A stretch of DNA of 64,000 bases from Sphingomonas sp. S2M10 (GTDB lineage Bacteria; Pseudomonadota; Alphaproteobacteria; Sphingomonadales; Sphingomonadaceae): positions 1 to 64,000 of the forward strand of contig NZ_JAAILI010000008.1 in assembly GCF_012650175.1 (NCBI RefSeq), in the 5' to 3' direction. Within the stretch, counting starts at the first letter, position 1. Each line of letters starts with the position of its first letter. The notes beneath the pieces are model-generated. The model was not told the DNA's origin. It was given only the letters and a program-made list of their open reading frames with translations, and did not search any database. Positions 9,291-16,256 of the stretch are shown one piece after another. The translations under genes and the position numbers were made by a program.

Positions 9291-9584
9291 ATGTCCGTGG
9301 ATCGTCTCGGCAGGATGCGAACGGGTGCTCCGGTAGCGTGCGCTACGCGGCTGCTGCAGGAGCATTGGCCGGGGTCTACCCTGCTGACGCCGGCGGATGT
9401 CGGCCTGGATGGTGAGGCAACGGGTGCGGCCGATTTCCTCGGCCTGGTCGAGTCGCTCAGCGACGCGGGATTTCTGAGCTACGAAGCGCTCGTCTTCAAC
9501 AGCGACGGGCCGATGCTGGTCGATGCGACCCTCACCGCTCGGGGGCGCGCCATGCTTGCCGATGAGTCCGACCGGACAAACTGA
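9291..9584 (+). CDS. Small winged-helix-like protein, paralog 1
   Basis: Unrecognised 97-aa protein. Its core (LLQEHWPGSTLLTPADVGLD) and tail (YEALV...VDATLTARGRAML) match the protein at 10407-10715, so the two are paralogs. The LTxRGRxxL ending resembles the wing of winged-helix DNA-binding proteins, which suggests but does not prove DNA binding. The ATG at 9291 has GGAG 9 nt upstream; an in-frame ATG at 9252 lacks one. It converges on the GAF gene with a 42-bp gap. Confidence 0.7.
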   Translation: MSVDRLGRMRTGAPVACATRLLQEHWPGSTLLTPADVGLDGEATGAADFLGLVESLSDAGFLSYEALVFNSDGPMLVDATLTARGRAMLADESDRTN

Positions 9585-9626
9585 ACGCCATCGATGCGGT
9601 GTCGCGCCGACGAGCGGGTGCGTCGA

Positions 9627-10013
9627 TCAGTGGATGCTGCGCGGGCCGCGGTTCAGGCGCGCGGCGAGGGCGCGGAGCAGGGCGATGTCCGCATCGTCGA
9701 ACGCGCGCTCGTTTCGACCCAGCACGGCCAGGGCGCCGACGCGGTGGCCGTCGCGCCACAAAGGCACCGAAAGTTGGCTGCGATAACCCAGGGCGAGCGC
9801 CTCGATCGGATCGGCCAGGCGCCGCGCCGTTTCCTCGGCCCGCAACCCATCGGCAGCGGCGAGGACCATGTGCCCATCGGTGTGAAGCACCGCCACGTCG
9901 CAGCGCAGCAGGGCAACGGCGGCGCGCACGATGCGACTCACTTCCGGCCGCATATCGCTGTTCTGCAGGGAGCACCCCGCGCGCGGCGACTTCGCCAAAC
10001 TCCAACTCGACAT
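9627..10013 (-). CDS. Short GAF-domain protein
   Basis: 128 aa, consisting almost entirely of a GAF fold: VSRIVRAAVALLRCDVAVLH, then DPIEALALGYRSQLSVPLWR and RVGALAVLGRNERAFDDADI, the last two being the typical GAF end motifs. No output domain is attached, so it may sense a small molecule or act through a partner. The ATG at 10013 has AGGG 7 nt upstream; ATG 10019 is an alternative. It is wedged in opposite orientation between two paralogous small genes. The ligand is unknown. Confidence 0.75.
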   Translation of the reverse strand: MSSWSLAKSPRAGCSLQNSDMRPEVSRIVRAAVALLRCDVAVLHTDGHMVLAAADGLRAEETARRLADPIEALALGYRSQLSVPLWRDGHRVGALAVLGRNERAFDDADIALLRALAARLNRGPRSIH

Positions 10014-10406
10014 AGACATACCCTGGTGAAAACGGTTGTATGCTATGCGACTCGCGGCATTCCGGGGAGTACGGGATTGTACCATTGGCATTCCTACCGG
10101 CGCTGGACCTCGGCCGTGTTTCAGATCGAGACGAGGCGAAGAAGTTATCAACCGGTAAATTCGTTTCGGATGTAAACCCCATCTAGGCAGATTTTGCCTA
10201 GCAGCGTAAATGATGCGCCACAGCATGCATGCGGATACGGAAAAACCGATTCGCATTGCGTGTGGATTAGGAATGTTGCGGAACCGGCCAAGGGTCGATG
10301 GCGTGGTTCTGATGCATGCAGTTCAGGATCGCTGTTCGGATGAGGCCCATTGCGGCTCTTCCGAATGGTCGAACGGCATGTGGACCATGTTGTTGAGGAG
10401 GACCTG
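10014..10406. other. Non-coding spacer, AT-richer
   Basis: About 390 bp between the divergent GAF gene and the second small paralog. No credible coding sequence. It holds a possible EcfG-type promoter at 10280-10306 and otherwise nothing recognised. Confidence 0.4.
10280..10306 (+). promoter_or_regulatory. Possible EcfG-type general stress promoter
   Basis: GGAAC (10280-10284), a 17-nt spacer, then CGTG (10302-10305). The alphaproteobacterial EcfG consensus is GGAAC-N16/17-CGTT, so one -10 base differs. It lies about 100 bp upstream of the small gene at 10407. Inference from motif only. Confidence 0.3.
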
Positions 10407-10715
10407 ATGTCGATGAGCGGGGAAGCCGGCGAGGCGCTTGGCGCACTCGATTCGCGCTGCATCGCTGCGATCGCCGGGGCGCTGCAGCGCAGCTGGCCGG
10501 GGAGCGCGACCCTGACGCCGATGGCGCTCGACCTTGGCGCATCGCTGGACCATCACCACGCGTTCATCGCAGCCGTCCAGGGACTCTGCGACCGCGGGCT
10601 GCTCGCCTATGAGGCGCTGCTGATCGGCATCGGCGGTCCGGAGGTTCGCGACGCCGCGCTCACCGCGCGCGGCCGCGCGGTCCTGCAGAATCAGAGCTTC
10701 CGCGCCGCAGCCTGA
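10407..10715 (+). CDS. Small winged-helix-like protein, paralog 2
   Basis: Unrecognised 102-aa protein paralogous to 9291-9584: ALQRSWPGSATLTP, LCDRGLLAYEALL and the ending DAALTARGRAVLQ align with WPGSTLLTP, LSDAGFLSYEALV and DATLTARGRAML there. The end resembles a winged helix. The ATG at 10407 follows GAGGAGG by 5 nt; an upstream in-frame ATG at 10350 is weaker. A possible EcfG-type promoter lies upstream. Function unknown. Confidence 0.72.
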   Translation: MSMSGEAGEALGALDSRCIAAIAGALQRSWPGSATLTPMALDLGASLDHHHAFIAAVQGLCDRGLLAYEALLIGIGGPEVRDAALTARGRAVLQNQSFRAAA

Positions 10716-11098
10716 GCGTACGACGCGCTTCTGCCGCGCAGTTCCCGCATTCGCCACGTATGAGCAGACGACGGCGGGCAATCGGCAGAGCCCCCCGGCA
10801 CCGAAAGGCTTCGGACGACCGCGGAAGGTCGAGAGGCGGCTGCGAGAGACTTGCGTCTCACCAATAGAGCTGGAATCCCTTGGCCGCCAGATCGGCCGCG
10901 CTCCTCCACAATGGCGCATCTGCCTGGCGCCGCCCTCATGCCGCCAGCCGAGCTGCCCGTTTCCATCCTCGGCAGCGTTGCTGCTTCGGGCGAAGGGCTC
11001 GCGCCGCGCGGCATCTCGTCCCCTCCTACCGGCCGCACAGAAAAGGGCGCGCGAACCTGTCGGTCCGCACGCCCTTCGCGTTCCTGGGAAGGCCGGCC
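10716..11098. other. Non-coding spacer between convergent genes
   Basis: 383 bp between the second small paralog and rplS. Apart from the rplS terminator at 11041-11076 and a short GAGAC/GTCTC hairpin near 10845, nothing is recognised; candidate reading frames here lack a ribosome binding site and family similarity. Confidence 0.4.
11041..11076 (-). terminator. Rho-independent terminator of rplS
   Basis: Stem of GGGCGCGCG (11045-11053) and CGCACGCCC (11066-11074), with one wobble pair when read on the minus strand, extended by AA/TT and followed by TTTTCTG on that strand. It lies 23 bp past the rplS stop. Confidence 0.75.
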
Positions 11099-11485
11099 TT
11101 ATTCGGCGGCCTGCGCCTCGGTGCGGGTGTCGCGGCGCTCGGCGATACGCGCCGACTTGCCGGTACGACCACGCAGATAATAGAGCTTCGCACGACGCAC
11201 GACACCGCGGCGCACGACCTCGATCGAATCGATGTTCGGCGAATAGAGCGGGAATACGCGCTCCACGCCTTCACCGAACGAGATCTTGCGGACGGTGAAG
11301 TTCGAACCCATGCCCTTGTTGGCGCGCGCGATGCACACGCCTTCGAAGTTCTGCACGCGGGTACGATCGCCTTCGACGACCTTCACACCGATGCGGACGG
11401 TGTCGCCCGGGCGGAATTCCGGAATCTTCTTGGCTTCGTTGAACTTGGCAATCTGCTCGGCTTCGAGCGTCTGGATGAGGTTCAT
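11099..11485 (-). CDS. rplS: 50S ribosomal protein L19
   Basis: bL19 of the large subunit at the subunit interface; 128 aa. Signature regions are [52 protein letters not shown] and [15 protein letters not shown]. The start is placed at 11485 ([14 protein letters not shown]), the usual N-terminus, one base past the trmD stop, so translation is probably coupled; ATG at 11500 is possible. It is the last gene of the interrupted rpsP-rimM-trmD-rplS block, with a terminator after it. Confidence 0.95.
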   Translation of the reverse strand: MNLIQTLEAEQIAKFNEAKKIPEFRPGDTVRIGVKVVEGDRTRVQNFEGVCIARANKGMGSNFTVRKISFGEGVERVFPLYSPNIDSIEVVRRGVVRRAKLYYLRGRTGKSARIAERRDTRTEAQAAE

Positions 11486-11486
11486 C

Positions 11487-12221
11487 TCAGTCAGTCCCAT
11501 GTTTTCGCCGCGCGCCAGAGGGAGACTGGACCCGAACGCCCTCATGGCGTTCCCAAAGATCCGGCCTCCTTAGCCGTGTATCGGTCTCCGCCATGGCGCG
11601 TCGCCAGGCTTCGATCCTCGCATGATCCCCCGATCGCAGCACTTCGGGGATCGTGCGCCCTTCCCATTCGACAGGTCGGGTATATTGCGGATATTCGAGC
11701 AGCCCCGTTTCGAAGCTCTCGTCCATGCCGCTGGAAGCCGCGCCCATTACGCCGGGAACGAGCCGAATGCAAGCATCGAGCAGCGTCAACGCCGCCATTT
11801 CGCCGCCGGAGAGGATATAGTCGCCGATCGAGACTTCCTCGATGTCGCGCGCTTCGAAGATGCGCTCGTCAAAGCCCTCGAAGCGGCCGCACAGCACGAT
11901 AGCACCCCGACCCGCCGCGAGGTCGCGCACACGCTCCTGGGTCAACGGCCGCCCGCGGGGGGTCATCGCCAGCAACGGGCGCCCTTCCCGCGCGATGCTA
12001 TCGATCGCGGAGGCCAGCACATCGGCGCGCAGCACCATCCCCGCCCCGCCCCCGGCCGGCGTGTCGTCGACCGAGCGATGCTTGTCGGTGGCGAAGTCGC
12101 GGATCTGCACGGTATCGAGCGACCACAGCCCCTCGCGCAGGCCCCGCCCGGCGAGCGAGATCCCCAGCGGCCCGGGGAACATCTCGGGATAGAGCGTCAA
12201 AACGGTAGCGGCGAAGGTCAC
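11487..12221 (-). CDS. trmD: tRNA (guanine37-N1)-methyltransferase
   Basis: Essential SAM-dependent enzyme making m1G37 next to the anticodon, which prevents +1 frameshifting. 244 aa with SPOUT/knot features: [31 protein letters not shown] and the knot [19 protein letters not shown]. The ATG at 12221 overlaps the vapC stop as ATGA, so trmD is translationally coupled to a toxin gene. Its usual upstream neighbour rimM is 3.5 kb away beyond an island, so transcription may depend on the vapBC promoter or one not recognised inside vapC. Confidence 0.96.
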   Translation of the reverse strand: MTFAATVLTLYPEMFPGPLGISLAGRGLREGLWSLDTVQIRDFATDKHRSVDDTPAGGGAGMVLRADVLASAIDSIAREGRPLLAMTPRGRPLTQERVRDLAAGRGAIVLCGRFEGFDERIFEARDIEEVSIGDYILSGGEMAALTLLDACIRLVPGVMGAASSGMDESFETGLLEYPQYTRPVEWEGRTIPEVLRSGDHARIEAWRRAMAETDTRLRRPDLWERHEGVRVQSPSGARRKHGTD

Positions 12222-12601
12222 AGCGTCCAGTTCTCGATTTGAAGGTCGGGGATGTCGGCGAAATCCCGTTCGTTGTTGGTGATCAGCGTAAGGCCGGCGG
12301 CAAGCGCCTGCGCCGCGATCAGCCGGTCGAGGCGGGCACGCCGGAACGGCAACCGGGCATAGGCCTCGGCGGCAGCGGCGTCGAATGTAAGCGGCTTAAC
12401 CAGGCGGAAGAAGCGCTCGACGATCTGTCGTACGGCCGCGTCGTCGGCGGGCACCCCGCGCAGCACTTCTGCCAGCACGATCGTTGAACTCACCACGCTG
12501 CCCTTTGCCTGCGCCTCCACCGCCCGCGCCGCCGCGCCTTGCGCTTCGTTCAGGACATAGATGCAGATGTTGGTGTCGAGGAGGAAGCGCGGTTCAGCCA
12601 T
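12218..12601 (-). CDS. VapC-type PIN-domain ribonuclease toxin
   Basis: Predicted endoribonuclease toxin, 127 aa. PIN acidic residues are visible: the first Asp in [11 protein letters not shown], Glu in LAEVLRG, Asp in [11 protein letters not shown] and the final NNERDF. The ATG at 12601 overlaps the antitoxin gene end by 8 bases (a GTG at 12604 is an alternative), and the stop overlaps the trmD start. Autoregulation through the VapB operator at 12878-12898 is likely. Since its 3' end is fused translationally to an essential gene, the module may be hard to lose. Confidence 0.88.
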   Translation of the reverse strand: MAEPRFLLDTNICIYVLNEAQGAAARAVEAQAKGSVVSSTIVLAEVLRGVPADDAAVRQIVERFFRLVKPLTFDAAAAEAYARLPFRRARLDRLIAAQALAAGLTLITNNERDFADIPDLQIENWTL

Positions 12602-12866
12602 CACGCCGCAGCCTGCGACCTTCCCAATCGAGCGCCCGCTCCTCGATCTCGCGCTCCTCGGGCGGAATCGGCTTCAGCCACGGCAGCGCGCCTGCAATGC
12701 CGGTAAGGTCGATCTTCTCCTCGCCGTCCACCGGCTCGATCGAGAAGCCCCGACGCTCCTCGCGCAGCACGACTTCGGCGCCTTCCTTGAAGCCCAGCGC
12801 CTTGGGCAGACGCAGCGCCAGCGAATTGCCCGACTTGAAGATCCTGGCGCGATATTCCTGGCCCAT
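12594..12866 (-). CDS. VapB-type antitoxin with AbrB DNA-binding domain
   Basis: 90-aa antitoxin. The N-terminal swapped-hairpin AbrB fold is seen in RARIFKSGNSLALRLPKALG, followed by a VVLREERRGFSIEP strand and a toxin-neutralising tail (WLKPIPPEEREIEERALDW). The start ATG at 12866 has GGAGG 6 nt upstream; an ORF extension to 12998 is not family-like. The promoter region carries a repeated GTATATAC palindrome, presumably bound by VapB. It overlaps vapC by 8 bp. Confidence 0.88.
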   Translation of the reverse strand: MGQEYRARIFKSGNSLALRLPKALGFKEGAEVVLREERRGFSIEPVDGEEKIDLTGIAGALPWLKPIPPEEREIEERALDWEGRRLRRDG

Positions 12867-12877
12867 GCGTCGCCTCC

Positions 12878-12898
12878 GTATATACCGAATGTATATAC
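12878..12898. promoter_or_regulatory. Operator palindrome of the vapBC module
   Basis: Two copies of the self-complementary octamer GTATATAC (12878-12885 and 12891-12898) separated by CGAAT, directly upstream of the vapB Shine-Dalgarno. Position and symmetry fit an autorepression site overlapping the promoter. Confidence 0.6.
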
Positions 12899-12921
12899 AT
12901 TCGCGCCATCCTGCAACGCGC

Positions 12922-13290
12922 TCAGAACCAGTCCTCGATCCGCAGCCCCGGCACGGCGCGAAAATCGCGTCCATTATGGGTGACGAGGGTCGCGCCAATG
13001 GCCAGGGCGTGCGCGGCGATCAGCCGGTCGTGCCGGCCGCGGGCGGCCCGCGCCGCCGGGAACGCCCGCGCCGCCACGGCATCGAAGCCCAGCACCGGCA
13101 CCTGCGCGATGAAAGCCTCCAGACCCGCGCTCCGCGGTCCTGCGCCGTCCACCAGCTCGGCGAGGCTGATCGCGGAGATCGCAATGGCGCCCGGCGCGGC
13201 CGCCGCGATCCGCCGCGCGACCGGCGCCCCGCCGCCGCGCAGCAGCCGGATGCAGACACAGGTATCGAGCAGGTAGTCGGGTGCAGCCAT
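12922..13290 (-). CDS. Second PIN-domain (VapC-like) toxin without adjacent antitoxin
   Basis: 122 aa with PIN residues: Asp in LLDTCVCIRLL, Glu in LAELVDG, Asp in RHDRLIAAHAL and THNGRDF. It is clearly related to the VapC at 12218 (same DRLIAA and IEDWF/IENWTL endings). No antitoxin gene precedes it: upstream are 60 bp and then an oppositely oriented flavoprotein gene. The ATG at 13290 is preceded by a run of eleven G on this strand, which serves as its Shine-Dalgarno. It might be neutralised by the VapB encoded just downstream. Confidence 0.82.
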   Translation of the reverse strand: MAAPDYLLDTCVCIRLLRGGGAPVARRIAAAAPGAIAISAISLAELVDGAGPRSAGLEAFIAQVPVLGFDAVAARAFPAARAARGRHDRLIAAHALAIGATLVTHNGRDFRAVPGLRIEDWF

Positions 13291-13291
13291 G

Positions 13292-13302
13292 CCCCCCCCC
13301 CC
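13292..13302. repeat. Homopolymer tract, 11 x C/G, in a toxin ribosome-binding site
   Basis: Eleven consecutive C on the plus strand, i.e. G11 on the minus strand, ending 1 base before the PIN toxin ATG. Such tracts slip during replication, so spacing or strength of the Shine-Dalgarno could vary. Confidence 0.7.
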
Positions 13303-13350
13303 TAGCACCCCTCCACGGAACCTGTCGCGCACCCCAAGCGCTGCGGCGCC

Positions 13351-14253
13351 ATGGACGATTGCATCATCATCGGCGGCGGTCCGGCGGGGCTCACCGCCGC
13401 GATCTACCTCAGCCGCTACCATCTGAAGATCCGCCTGTTCGACTGCGGATCGAGCCGCGCCGCGCTGATCCCGTGCACGCACAACCATGCCGGATATCCC
13501 GACGGGGTGTCGGGTCTCGACCTGCTCGCCGCCATGCGCGCGCAGGCCGAGAAATACGGGATGGTGCGCGAGGCAGCGAAAGTCACGGGCCTGCGGGCGG
13601 CGGAACGCGGCTTCGCGGTGCGGATCGCCGATCGCGAGATCCGGGCACGATCGGTATTGCTTGCCACCGGCGTGGTCAACCACCGCCCACCCATGCCCGA
13701 CGACCTCCACGATGCCGCGCTGGCGCAGGGCCGGATCCGCTATTGCCCGGTGTGCGATGGCTATGAGGTGACCGACCGCCGCGTCGCCGTGTACGGCACC
13801 GGCGAGCATGCTGCGCGCGAGGCGCTGTTCATCCGCAGCTTCACGCGCGACGTGACGCTGATTGCCCCCGATCGGCACGACCTGCCGCCGGACCAGAGTG
13901 CCCAGTTGGCGGCGGCCGGCGTTGCACTGATCGACGGTCCGGTCGGCGGTTGGGCGATCGAACGCGAGCAACTCGCGCTTTCGGCCGAGGGCGGCCATCT
14001 CGCTTTTGACAGCCTCTACCCTGCGCTCGGCTCGCATATCCGCTCCGAACTTGCGGTTGAGGCCGGCGCCCGCGCCGACGAGCGCGGCTGCCTGGAAGTA
14101 GACGACCACCAGCGCACCTCGCTTCCCGGCCTGTTCGCCGCGGGCGACGTGGCGAAAGGGCTCGACCAGATCAGCCATGCGATGGGCGAGGCCGGCGTCG
14201 CAGCCACGACGATCCGCAACATGCTCAACGCGGAGGCACCGTTGTGGCGCTAG
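13351..14253 (+). CDS. Thioredoxin reductase-like FAD/NAD(P) oxidoreductase
   Basis: 300-aa class II pyridine nucleotide-disulfide oxidoreductase. N-terminal FAD motif CIIIGGGPAGLTAAIYLSR, redox pair CPVC in RYCPVCDGYEV, NAD(P) fold around VAVYGTGEHAAREAL, and C-terminal FAD motif LPGLFAAGDVAKGLDQI. It resembles the single-gene reductases found outside the main trxB; the partner is unknown. The ATG at 13351 opens directly on the FAD motif. It is the only rightward gene in the island between rimM and trmD. Its TAG stop interlocks with that of the convergent neighbour within CTAG. Confidence 0.88.
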   Translation: MDDCIIIGGGPAGLTAAIYLSRYHLKIRLFDCGSSRAALIPCTHNHAGYPDGVSGLDLLAAMRAQAEKYGMVREAAKVTGLRAAERGFAVRIADREIRARSVLLATGVVNHRPPMPDDLHDAALAQGRIRYCPVCDGYEVTDRRVAVYGTGEHAAREALFIRSFTRDVTLIAPDRHDLPPDQSAQLAAAGVALIDGPVGGWAIEREQLALSAEGGHLAFDSLYPALGSHIRSELAVEAGARADERGCLEVDDHQRTSLPGLFAAGDVAKGLDQISHAMGEAGVAATTIRNMLNAEAPLWR

Positions 14254-15071
14254 CTGCTGCAACCTCCGCAGCCGGACCCGCCATCGCAACCCCCGCCATC
14301 GCTGCCCCCGCCGTCACTACCGCCGCCGTCGCTTCCGGCCGTCCGCAAACGGTGCAGATTTTCCCAGCCAGATCCGATCAGCACCACCGTCCCGAACAGC
14401 GCCACGCCCAGCCCTAGTTCCGACGCCGTCGGTCCACGTCGCAGCCGTGCATGTCGCGTTCGCGCCGCTGCGAGCGCAGCCTGTCCCGCACGGGTGCGTG
14501 GGTCCAGCGCCACGATGCGGATCACGGCGACCAGGATGGTGACGATCAGCGCGAGGGTAAGAAATGCCACCGGTCGACCCCGCGCCTCGCCGATCCCCAG
14601 CTTGATCAGGCCGAAGCCGGCGAGCAGCACGAAGGGCGCGGCTTGGGCAAGGCGGAGACGCCAGCCCTCATCCGCCGTAAGCAACAGCCCGCGCTCGAGC
14701 AGCCGCCATTCGGTAGCGTGGCCGAGGCCTTTGAGCGCCCTCTCAAGGGCATGCCAGCGAAGCGGCGGCCTCAACTCCCGCAGCGCGCGGGCGGCCGGCG
14801 TAGCAGGCGCATCGTCGGCGAGCGACAGAGATCGCGCGTCATCGATGGTGAGGTGCCCCGCCACGAGCAGTTGCGCGGCGAGCAATTCACTGTGGCGCGG
14901 CAAGCCGCCCGCCAGCAGCGCCAGTTCGTCGTCGCTCAGCCGGGACAAGGGCCGACCGGACGGCCGCAGCGCGTTCGAAAGGCGGCGGCTGGTGATCCCG
15001 GCCATCAAGAAGAGCGCGGTGTATAAAAGAAGAAACGGCCCGCCCGAAAGATCGAAGGGTCCGAGTGTCAT
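14250..15071 (-). CDS. TIGR04222-like membrane protein with Gly/Cys-rich tail
   Basis: 273 aa, function unknown. Segments: an N-terminal hydrophobic helix (FLLLYTALFLMAG), a soluble middle with LSDDELALLAGGLPRH, two hydrophobic stretches (FVLLAGFGLIKLGI, LALIVTILVAVIRIVAL), a third (LGVALFGTVVLIG), and a C-terminal tail of GSDGGG repeats ending in GCGGCSS. This layout fits the TIGR04222 family. It follows the GRDP-like gene by 3 bp in the same direction, so the pair is co-expressed. Topology and partner are inferred only. Confidence 0.75.
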   Translation of the reverse strand: MTLGPFDLSGGPFLLLYTALFLMAGITSRRLSNALRPSGRPLSRLSDDELALLAGGLPRHSELLAAQLLVAGHLTIDDARSLSLADDAPATPAARALRELRPPLRWHALERALKGLGHATEWRLLERGLLLTADEGWRLRLAQAAPFVLLAGFGLIKLGIGEARGRPVAFLTLALIVTILVAVIRIVALDPRTRAGQAALAAARTRHARLRRGPTASELGLGVALFGTVVLIGSGWENLHRLRTAGSDGGGSDGGGSDGGGCDGGSGCGGCSS

Positions 15072-15074
15072 GAT

Positions 15075-15659
15075 TCATCCACTCCCCAGGAGCATCACAC
15101 CCAATGATCCGGCGACAATCGCCAGCCCGAACAGGGCTGCGGCAATGCCGGCGTGCCGGCGCGGCACGATGAAGGCGTCGCGCGGGTGCACGCGGCGCGC
15201 CTTGTGGTCCTGCGTCAGTCGCCGCCCCGCGTCGGGCCACAGATCCGCGGGCGGGGGGCCGAAGGCGCGCTCATAGCTGCGCAGCGTCTCGGTATATTGG
15301 AGAAAGAAGCGATGCTGCTCCGCCGCGCCGCCCGCGGTCGGCCCATGGTGGAGCGGCCGGCCCAGCACTTGCGGGCAGAAACGCTCCCAATAGTCGCGCG
15401 TATAGGCAAGGTGCAGGTGCCAGGCCTGGTCCACCGGATCGGAGGGCGTCACGACATGACCGGCGGTCACCGCCAAGAAGCAGAAGCGGCGATATTCCTC
15501 GAAAACGCGCTCGGCATGATCGCGGCGCCAGCCATTCTCGCGCGCCAGCCGCTCCACGAACGACAGCGCAGCGTCTTCAGGGCCGACGATGTAATGGGAG
15601 AGCGCCTTCCAGACCGGGTGGTCGGCACGGGGTTCATGCGGGCCCAGGGGCGCTTGCAT
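15075..15659 (-). CDS. GRDP-like (glycine-rich domain) protein with C-terminal membrane anchor
   Basis: 194 aa. The central part VDQAWHLHLAYTRDYWERFC is the hallmark of glycine-rich-domain-containing (GRDP/DUF1399-like) proteins, here with FFLQYTETLRSYERAFG. A single hydrophobic segment near the C-terminus (AALFGLAIVAGSLGVMLLG) suggests a membrane anchor. It is the first gene of a two-gene unit with the TIGR04222-like protein. A 25-bp near-perfect dyad sits just upstream of the ATG at 15659. The biochemical role is not known. Confidence 0.75.
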   Translation of the reverse strand: MQAPLGPHEPRADHPVWKALSHYIVGPEDAALSFVERLARENGWRRDHAERVFEEYRRFCFLAVTAGHVVTPSDPVDQAWHLHLAYTRDYWERFCPQVLGRPLHHGPTAGGAAEQHRFFLQYTETLRSYERAFGPPPADLWPDAGRRLTQDHKARRVHPRDAFIVPRRHAGIAAALFGLAIVAGSLGVMLLGSG

Positions 15660-15661
15660 TC

Positions 15662-15686
15662 ATTTCCCAGTATCATACTAGGAAAT
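15662..15686. promoter_or_regulatory. 25-bp dyad upstream of the GRDP/TIGR04222 pair
   Basis: Half-sites ATTTCCCAGTAT (15662-15673) and ATACTAGGAAAT (15675-15686) around a central C, with a single mismatch. It lies in the 39-bp gap between the rimM stop and the GRDP-like start. AT-rich symmetry with no T-run favours a protein-binding site over a terminator. Confidence 0.5.
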
Positions 15687-15698
15687 TCGTGTCGAGCG

Positions 15699-16199
15699 TT
15701 ACTCGACGAATGTACTGGCGACGACGAGCTTCTCGTCATCCCAGACCGGCACCGCCTCGGGCCGCATCGGCACCATGAAGCGCTTGCCGTCGGGGCGTTC
15801 GATTTCGATCACGTCGCCCGCGCCATAATCGTCGATCGCGACGACGCGGCCGATCGCTGCCCCATCCTCACCCACAACGGGCAGCTCGAGCAGGTCGATA
15901 TGGTAATATTCGCCCTCGCCCAGCGGCGGGAGGGCGGAGCGCGGCACCGTCAGTTCGGTGCCGCGCAGTGCCTCGGCAGCGTTGCGATCGGCCACTTCGG
16001 CGAAGCGGGCGATCACGCCATTGGATCCCCCGCGCACCGACTTGAGCGTCAGCGTGCCGCCGTTGAAGCTTTTGTGCGCCGCCAGATCCTCGGCGAACAC
16101 CTTCAGCCGCACCTCGCCGGCGATGCCGTGCGCGCCGATTACGGCGGCAAGCGTCACCGGGCGGTCGCCGCGGGTAGAGGGAGCGGAAGCTTCTGCCAT
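15699..16199 (-). CDS. rimM: 16S rRNA processing protein RimM
   Basis: Assembly factor for the 30S head, binding S19. 166 aa with the N-terminal PRC-like region RPVTLAAVIGAHGIAGEVRLKVF, then EGEYYHIDLLELPVVGEDG and DVIEIERPDGKRFMVPM. The start is uncertain: ATG 16199 fits the family N-terminus, a GTG at 16214 has GGAGG at good spacing, and ATG 16220 is also in frame. It follows rpsP by about 57 bp. The expected next gene trmD is displaced 3.5 kb downstream. Confidence 0.9.
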   Translation of the reverse strand: MAEASAPSTRGDRPVTLAAVIGAHGIAGEVRLKVFAEDLAAHKSFNGGTLTLKSVRGGSNGVIARFAEVADRNAAEALRGTELTVPRSALPPLGEGEYYHIDLLELPVVGEDGAAIGRVVAIDDYGAGDVIEIERPDGKRFMVPMRPEAVPVWDDEKLVVASTFVE

Positions 16200-16256
16200 T
16201 TCGTAGCGACGCACGAGCATCCCTCCCGCTACGATGCGCGGGAGGGACGTTCAGCC

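Noticed and set aside
9532..10182. Frameshifted longer version of the GAF protein (a 216-codon frame contains a plausible-looking stretch near 9980)
   Set aside because: The GAF signature is continuous in the other frame from 10013 to 9627 with its own Shine-Dalgarno, so no frameshift is needed.
10716..11040. Small genes or a tRNA remnant in the rplS downstream spacer
   Set aside because: Candidate frames lack ribosome binding sites, and the GAGAC/GTCTC hairpin is not accompanied by tRNA D- or T-arm sequences.
14270..14335. CRISPR-like short tandem repeats
   Set aside because: The repeats are in-frame GSDGGG codons at the end of a membrane-protein gene, with no spacers.
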